From: Athalassotoga sp049965695 | GTDB taxonomy: Bacteria > Thermotogota > Thermotogae > Mesoaciditogales > Mesoaciditogaceae | Assembly: GCF_049965695.1 (NCBI RefSeq) | Contig: NZ_JBMFWB010000024.1 | Location: 1 to 27,363 of the forward strand | Length of the DNA: 27,363 nt | Direction of reading: 5' to 3' | Shown: piece after piece, positions 23,632 through 27,363 of the stretch | Position numbering within the stretch: the stretch's first letter is position 1 | How the letters are laid out: the number at the start of each line of letters is the position of its first letter | The notes under the pieces: model-generated | Databases searched by the model: none | What the model saw: only the letters and a program-made list of their open reading frames with translations | Told to the model about the DNA's origin: nothing | Program-made: the position numbers and the translations under genes

Positions 23632-25155
23632 TCATTTTTTGTAGAGTAAATAGTATCTGAAGATTTGAACTGGATCAAGCAAAACACCGGCAACCTCAGG
23701 TTTAGCGGCAATTTGTTGTTCGCCTTGGAAGAGAGGAATGTACGGTACATCTTGAGCCATGAGTTTTTGAACGGCATCATAAAGAGCAGTACGACCTGCC
23801 TCATCGCTTACAAGTCTCGCATCTGTGAGAAGTTGATCCATTGTCGGATTTGAATAGTTGGATCCCATCAGAGGGCTTGCAGAAGATTGAAGGAATGGCC
23901 ACACGAAATCGTCAGGATCGAAGTAATCTGGGTACCATCCAAGCATGAACATCCCCATGACACCCTTGTTCCAGTAATCTATGTATGTGGCCCATTCGGC
24001 GTAATTAACGTTGCATTTTATCAGGCCTGTTGATTCAAATTGATTTTTGAGCGTCAAAACGAGATCGGCCTCCGTTGATCCATAATGGCTTGGAGTGTAC
24101 CACAAAGTTATATTCAAAGGTTTATCTTTTGAGTATCCGAGAGATTGAAGAATGGAAACTGATTTGGCAATGTCTTGAGACGGCATGACATTCATGCTTC
24201 CCCATATCCCAACCGGTATCATTGTGTAAAGAGGTTTGACCTGACCTGCGAAAATCTTGCTTTCAATTTCATGCCTGTTCACGGCGTAAGCAAGGGCTTC
24301 TCTGATCTTTGCATTTCCGAATGGATCTTGTTTAACGTTGAAGACGATAAATCTCATAAATGGACTTTGACCAACGTATGTTGTGAATTTGTTATTCTGT
24401 TGTATTTGCGCGAATTGCTGCGGAAGCAACGTTCTGTAAGCAAGATCTATCTCTCCGCCGAGCAGGGCAAGATACAAACTGTTGGCATCTTGATAGAGTT
24501 TTATCAAAATCGTTGGAGTTTTTGCAGGATCTCCGTAGTAATTCGGATTTGGAGCAAGTTCCATCTCAACATCTCTTACCCATCTTTTAACTATGTAAGG
24601 TCCGCTGGAAATAGGCATGCCGTTGTAAACCTGATCGGCAGGATAGACTTTCGGATCTACAGGATATGCGACGGTGAATGCAAGTATATTTATGAAAGGT
24701 GCAAACGGATATTTAAGATCTATTTCGAAAGTTGTGTCGTCTATCGCTTTTGTTCCTTTAACAACGTCAGAAAGCAAAAATGAAGGATCCTGTCCGAGTT
24801 TTATGACCCTATCGAAGGCATATTTAAATGCCTGAGCGTTGATCGGATCTCCGTTGGAAAATTTAAGACCTTTTTTGAGATAAAATGTATACGTAAGGCC
24901 ATCTTGGGAGATATTCCAACTGTCCGCAAGACCGGGAATTATCTGAGTTGTCCCGGGCACATACGTAACAAGACCTGTCATGATATTTTGAATGAGGTTA
25001 ACGGAGAGATATTCGTAAGCCTTTGCCGGATCCAAAGATGTGAATTTGTCAGTTGTACCAACAATCACATAATCTTTGCTGCTTGCCGCAAACACCATCA
25101 TGCTCATCAGAATTAAGAGCACAAAAACACCATATTTCGAAATACTCTTCACCAC
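23632..25155 (-). CDS. oppA: ABC transporter solute-binding protein, family 5 (OppA-like)
   Basis: A 507-residue secreted binding protein. The N-terminal signal peptide (basic KSISKYG, then a hydrophobic stretch ending VFA) probably is cut before ASSKDY. No lipobox cysteine is seen. The mature part starts VGTTDKFTSLDPAKAYEY, typical of SBP_bac_5, with SGPYIVKRWVRD near 185 and FDPDDFVWPF near 405. The start is GTG 25155 (or the adjacent GTG 25152) with AGGGGGTG upstream. It is the first gene of the opp operon, with its own TTGACT/TAAAAT promoter. The ligand could be peptide or oligosaccharide. Confidence 0.9.
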   Translation of the reverse strand: MVKSISKYGVFVLLILMSMMVFAASSKDYVIVGTTDKFTSLDPAKAYEYLSVNLIQNIMTGLVTYVPGTTQIIPGLADSWNISQDGLTYTFYLKKGLKFSNGDPINAQAFKYAFDRVIKLGQDPSFLLSDVVKGTKAIDDTTFEIDLKYPFAPFINILAFTVAYPVDPKVYPADQVYNGMPISSGPYIVKRWVRDVEMELAPNPNYYGDPAKTPTILIKLYQDANSLYLALLGGEIDLAYRTLLPQQFAQIQQNNKFTTYVGQSPFMRFIVFNVKQDPFGNAKIREALAYAVNRHEIESKIFAGQVKPLYTMIPVGIWGSMNVMPSQDIAKSVSILQSLGYSKDKPLNITLWYTPSHYGSTEADLVLTLKNQFESTGLIKCNVNYAEWATYIDYWNKGVMGMFMLGWYPDYFDPDDFVWPFLQSSASPLMGSNYSNPTMDQLLTDARLVSDEAGRTALYDAVQKLMAQDVPYIPLFQGEQQIAAKPEVAGVLLDPVQIFRYYLLYKK

Positions 25156-25231
25156 AAAAACACCCCCTTGTGTTTAAGTTTGGATTTATTTTATTTGTAT
25201 AGTTAACCATTTAGAAATGTTATTTGAAGAT

Positions 25232-25260
25232 ATTTTATCACGAAGTCATTTGAAAGTCAA
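25232..25260 (-). promoter_or_regulatory. Promoter of the opp operon
   Basis: Minus strand: -35 TTGACT (25255-25260), 17-base spacer, -10 TAAAAT (25232-25237), about 80 bases upstream of oppA. It starts 10 bases from the TPR gene stop, with no terminator between, so read-through from the TPR gene is also possible. Confidence 0.75.
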
Positions 25261-25269
25261 TGAACCGAA

Positions 25270-26706
25270 TTACATGACCTCTAATTTTACACTACCAAGG
25301 ACTCTTACAAGTCTTTCTCTTCCCTTTTTGTCATCGTATGACCAGTAGGCCAAAGCAGCGGGCATTCTTTTTAAATGGAATAATTTGACGTATTCCTCCA
25401 TTTCATCCGGAACTTCTATCCTTATTCCCCATCTTATGTCGTACCGGATATAGTCTCTGGCAAATCTGTCTATTACACGCCTTTCATCCTTGTCAAGGTT
25501 CAAATAGACTTTTATGAAATTTTCTTTTGCACGATCCGGAATCCTGCCAAGAAACTCTCTTTCAAGGTCAAGCCTTGCTTTAACATATGGATCCAGCGTT
25601 TGTCTTCCATTTACCACGGCATCTATTCCATCTTCTAAGCCATCTTTCATTTTGATAAATTCTATCCAGAAAGGTGATGGTAAAGAATCCATCTGGAAAT
25701 CTTTTATGTCTATGCCTTTTAAAATTCTTCGTATCGTATCGCCACGTATATTTTTAACCTTTGAATGGAGAAGGTTATAAGTCTGTTTTCTTGTTATAAA
25801 AGCATCAAGTGCATGTTCTTTATTGATCTTCCTTAAAAATCTTCTGGTTTTTCCGTCAATGTGATAAAATGAATTATTTAAAGTATCTTTAGCAATTCTT
25901 TTAGTCTTTTTATATCTTTTCTTGATATTTTCTGGAGCTTTCTCGTATAACTCCAAAAAATCTCTTGAAATTTCTGTGAATGCAATATCTGAAGTCTTGT
26001 TCATCATTTCAATCACTGTATCGAAAACATATAAGATATTTGTCCCTTCAAAATACATTCCGGCATTGTATAATGCTTCTTTCCCATATCCCAATGCTTG
26101 ATCAACATTATATTTCATTCCATACCAACATAACGCGTTTAAAGCAGTTACAATTCCAGACGGATGATGTATTTTAGTCGCAATTTTTAAAGCGTTCTTG
26201 AAGTTCTCCAGGCCTTCCTTGTTACCATCCTTTATGAGTTTTCTTCCCTTATTCATTTCGAAAAATATATTGGCTGAATCGCTTATATGTCTATCATCCA
26301 TCTTGAATTTCCCAAGGTCATAATTTTGTTCTCCAGACAGGACAACGTAAGCAATTAATTCATCTATAACAGAATCGCGTATATTTGGTGAAATATATGG
26401 AAGCGCTTCTCGCAACTTGTTATAAAGTGCTTGCGCATATTTTCTCCTGCCCAAATTCCTATAAAGTTCAAGTTTTTTCATCATAAGAAGGAATTTCAGA
26501 TTTTTATCATGGCAATCTTTGATCTTTTTAATTTCTGACAATGCTTTTTCCCAATCATAGTCATAATCGTATTTCACACAGAGAATGAAAGTCCTTTCTG
26601 CTTTAGATAAATTAGAATTAGAAATGATAAAGTTCAAAAACGGTTTTGAAAATGAGCTATACGATTTTATAATATTAAAAACTCGAATGAAATTATAATC
26701 AAGCAT
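25270..26706 (-). CDS. TPR-like helical repeat protein, function unknown (possible peptide sensor)
   Basis: I do not recognise a named family. The 478-residue protein has no signal peptide or membrane span. The first 270 residues are helical with TPR-like pairs (KYDYDYDWEKALSEIKKI, LELYRNLGRRKYAQALYNKL, and GYGKEALYNAG within a stretch like the TPR part of large regulators). The rest is highly charged and helical (RRFLRKINKEH, DRFARDYIRYDIRWGIRIEVP), with no obvious catalytic motif or helix-turn-helix. The ATG at 26706 has GGAGG 4 bases upstream; a start six codons earlier has none. It lies upstream of the opp operon on the same strand and divergent from two small peptide genes. That setting resembles TPR peptide receptors, but this is inference. 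Confidence 0.6.
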   Translation of the reverse strand: MLDYNFIRVFNIIKSYSSFSKPFLNFIISNSNLSKAERTFILCVKYDYDYDWEKALSEIKKIKDCHDKNLKFLLMMKKLELYRNLGRRKYAQALYNKLREALPYISPNIRDSVIDELIAYVVLSGEQNYDLGKFKMDDRHISDSANIFFEMNKGRKLIKDGNKEGLENFKNALKIATKIHHPSGIVTALNALCWYGMKYNVDQALGYGKEALYNAGMYFEGTNILYVFDTVIEMMNKTSDIAFTEISRDFLELYEKAPENIKKRYKKTKRIAKDTLNNSFYHIDGKTRRFLRKINKEHALDAFITRKQTYNLLHSKVKNIRGDTIRRILKGIDIKDFQMDSLPSPFWIEFIKMKDGLEDGIDAVVNGRQTLDPYVKARLDLEREFLGRIPDRAKENFIKVYLNLDKDERRVIDRFARDYIRYDIRWGIRIEVPDEMEEYVKLFHLKRMPAALAYWSYDDKKGRERLVRVLGSVKLEVM

Positions 26707-26746
26707 ATGGCCTCCATTGTGCATTAAAATGAATATTGTTGTGTAA

Positions 26747-26752
26747 TTATAT
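26747..26752 (-). promoter_or_regulatory. -10 box of the TPR gene (approximate)
   Basis: Minus strand TATAAT lies within TGATATAATTACAC, about 40 bases upstream of the TPR gene start (position good to a few bases). No strong -35 is seen at 17 bases. Confidence 0.5.
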
Positions 26753-26769
26753 CAGAAAAAGCCTTAAAA

Positions 26770-26785
26770 TGTACCAAATGTTACA
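26770..26785. promoter_or_regulatory. Imperfect palindrome in the TPR/peptide divergent region
   Basis: TGTACC-AAAT-GTTACA has arms matching at 5 of 6 positions, lying in the -35 area of the TPR gene and between the two divergent units. It is a weak candidate operator. Confidence 0.3.
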
Positions 26786-26838
26786 ATTTTCACCTGCTTC
26801 AAATCCTTATTCTATAAAGCTGTGCGAGATCGAGAAAT

Positions 26839-26867
26839 TTGACCCTCAGAAAATATAATTTTAAGAT
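26839..26867 (+). promoter_or_regulatory. Candidate promoter of the small-peptide genes
   Basis: TTGACC (26839-26844), 17-base spacer, TAAGAT (26862-26867). A perfect TATAAT at 26854-26859 is an alternative -10 with no good -35. Either gives a very short leader before the ATG at 26886. Confidence 0.45.
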
Positions 26868-26885
26868 AAAACAGGGGTTGATAAA

Positions 26886-27083
26886 ATGAAGTGGAAAATA
26901 TTAATTGCTCTAATAATTTTAGTTCTATCTTTTGCGATTGTTTTTTCAAATGCGACTACTTACTTCAGCGATGATGGTGGGGGAACGAATGATACAAACT
27001 TTAAAAATCCTCAAACCGCTTTTGCTTGTAATGTAATACAACAAGAAGTGCCTGTTGAGTGTCAGAGAATGACTACTAACTAA
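26886..27083 (+). CDS. Small secreted peptide precursor, two cysteines
   Basis: A 65-residue protein with a clear signal sequence: basic start (MKWK), hydrophobic stretch at 5-20 and a probable cleavage after SNA (residue 23). The mature part would be about 42 residues, Gly/Asn/Thr rich (DDGGGTNDTNF) with Cys48 and Cys59, which could form one disulfide. AGGGG lies 8-9 bases before ATG 26886. No family is recognised. It could be a secreted signalling peptide, a bacteriocin-like peptide or a small envelope protein. A second tiny gene follows 27 bases later. Confidence 0.65.
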   Translation: MKWKILIALIILVLSFAIVFSNATTYFSDDGGGTNDTNFKNPQTAFACNVIQQEVPVECQRMTTN

Positions 27084-27110
27084 AAATGCGTAGAGAGAAG
27101 GTGAAAAAAC

Positions 27111-27248
27111 ATGAAAAAACTTGAAAAAGTTCTTAGAACGATCGAGAAAACTAACGAAGAAGAGCCGCCAGCATATTGCTGTGAATCAGCAGAAATCATT
27201 ACAGGAGATACGATTAAAGAACTGATTACTCACACAAGCGAAAACTAA
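27111..27248 (+). CDS. 45-residue Cys-Cys peptide, possible RiPP precursor or regulator
   Basis: ATG 27111 has GAAGGTGA 7 bases upstream, and the frame encodes 45 residues to TAA 27246-27248. The sequence has a charged helical first part (MKKLEKVLRTIEKTNEEE), then PPAYCCESAE with adjacent Cys23 and Cys24, and a Thr/Ser-rich end (ITHTSEN). It has no signal peptide. A leader-like charged N-terminus, a Cys-rich core, a following hairpin and a further gene are typical of precursors of modified peptides, but the family is not recognised. The good ribosome site and close spacing to the preceding gene support it being real. Confidence 0.55.
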   Translation: MKKLEKVLRTIEKTNEEEPPAYCCESAEIITGDTIKELITHTSEN

Positions 27249-27258
27249 TTGCAAATAG

Positions 27259-27295
27259 TCACAGAAGCCCCCTATTTTTAAAGGGGCTTCTGTGA
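27259..27295 (+). promoter_or_regulatory. Strong hairpin after the small peptide gene
   Basis: A perfect 13-bp stem TCACAGAAGCCCC / GGGGCTTCTGTGA with an 11-base loop (CTATTTTTAAA). No T-run follows, only GAAATAAAAAGG. It is more likely a partial attenuator or mRNA-stabilising hairpin than a complete terminator, letting the next gene be expressed at a lower level. Confidence 0.7.
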
Positions 27296-27315
27296 GAAAT
27301 AAAAAGGATGTGGGA

Positions 27316-27363
27316 TTGTGTGTCATGTTTACTTTACCCTTGGTAACTTATCATGGGATGTTT
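27316..27363 (+). CDS. Start of a gene running off the window (partial)
   Basis: An open frame follows the hairpin and continues to the window end. The most likely start is TTG 27316, with AAGGATG about 7 bases upstream, or ATG 27325. It reads FTLPLVTYHGMF at the end. The family cannot be decided from 13-16 residues. Confidence 0.4.
   Translation, partial: MCVMFTLPLVTYHGMF

Noticed and set aside
24175..24783. A 202-codon plus-strand open frame opposite oppA
   Set aside because: It lies wholly inside the clear binding-protein gene and its translation is Cys/Arg-rich without family features.
27306..27348. A 12-codon frame (MWDCVSCLLYPW) after the hairpin as a tiny pheromone gene
   Set aside because: It has no upstream ribosome site and overlaps the more likely start of a longer gene.

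Overview
The window is a gene-dense stretch of bacterial chromosome with moderate-to-low GC. Genes sit in tight operons with ATGA overlaps, strong GGAGG-type ribosome sites and several TTG/GTG starts. A FabK-type fatty-acid operon, a family-5 Opp transporter, ECF ATPases, a Dam-type methylase, a DUF981 membrane protein and an MFS carrier together suggest a thermophilic Firmicute- or Thermotogota-like bacterium. I lean to Thermotogota, from remembered family distributions only. No rRNA, tRNA, CRISPR array or insertion sequence was seen, and no gap between genes exceeds about 200 bases.

Layout. 1-3123 (+): end of a sugar-utilisation operon (transporter permease, AraD-like class II aldolase/epimerase, FGGY kinase), closed by a terminator shared with a convergent cytidylate-kinase-like gene (3144-3773, -). 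3972-9358/9364 (-): fatty-acid synthesis II operon fabF, a diverged DegV-like gene, fabZ, fabH, fabK, fabD, acpP, ending at an intrinsic terminator and preceded by a perfect palindrome. 9462-14402: a rearranged region with a small THEP1-like NTPase, an SDR oxidoreductase, a DUF981 protein, a Dam-like methylase, a murJ gene missing its 5' end, and a second SDR paralogue. A perfect 55-bp direct repeat lies upstream of the NTPase (9462-9516) and at the broken 5' edge of murJ (13545-13599). A small remnant of a second NTPase gene follows the second repeat copy. 14485-15579 (+): hexapeptide acyltransferase and SPW-type membrane protein. 15582-18399 (-): DNA glycosylase, MTS-type methyltransferase, EcfA1 and EcfA2. 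18438-19634 (-): MFS carrier. 19749-25155 (-): oppABCDF with a strong hairpin between oppA and oppB. 25270-26706 (-): a TPR-like protein. Divergent from it (26886 to the end, +) are two very small peptide genes, a large hairpin and the start of another gene.

How the parts may work together. The fatty-acid operon encodes most of the elongation cycle, plus a DegV-like protein that probably binds acyl chains. It has no standard fabG. The two SDRs nearby look FabG-like but lack the usual Tyr/Lys pair. At the right end, a secreted small peptide, a Cys-Cys peptide, a TPR protein and a complete Opp importer are adjacent. That arrangement fits peptide export, import and sensing (RRNPP-like logic) or a RiPP cassette, and it is the best candidate for an undescribed system here. 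It remains an inference: the TPR protein has no HTH that I can see, and the Opp system could import sugars or nutrients instead.
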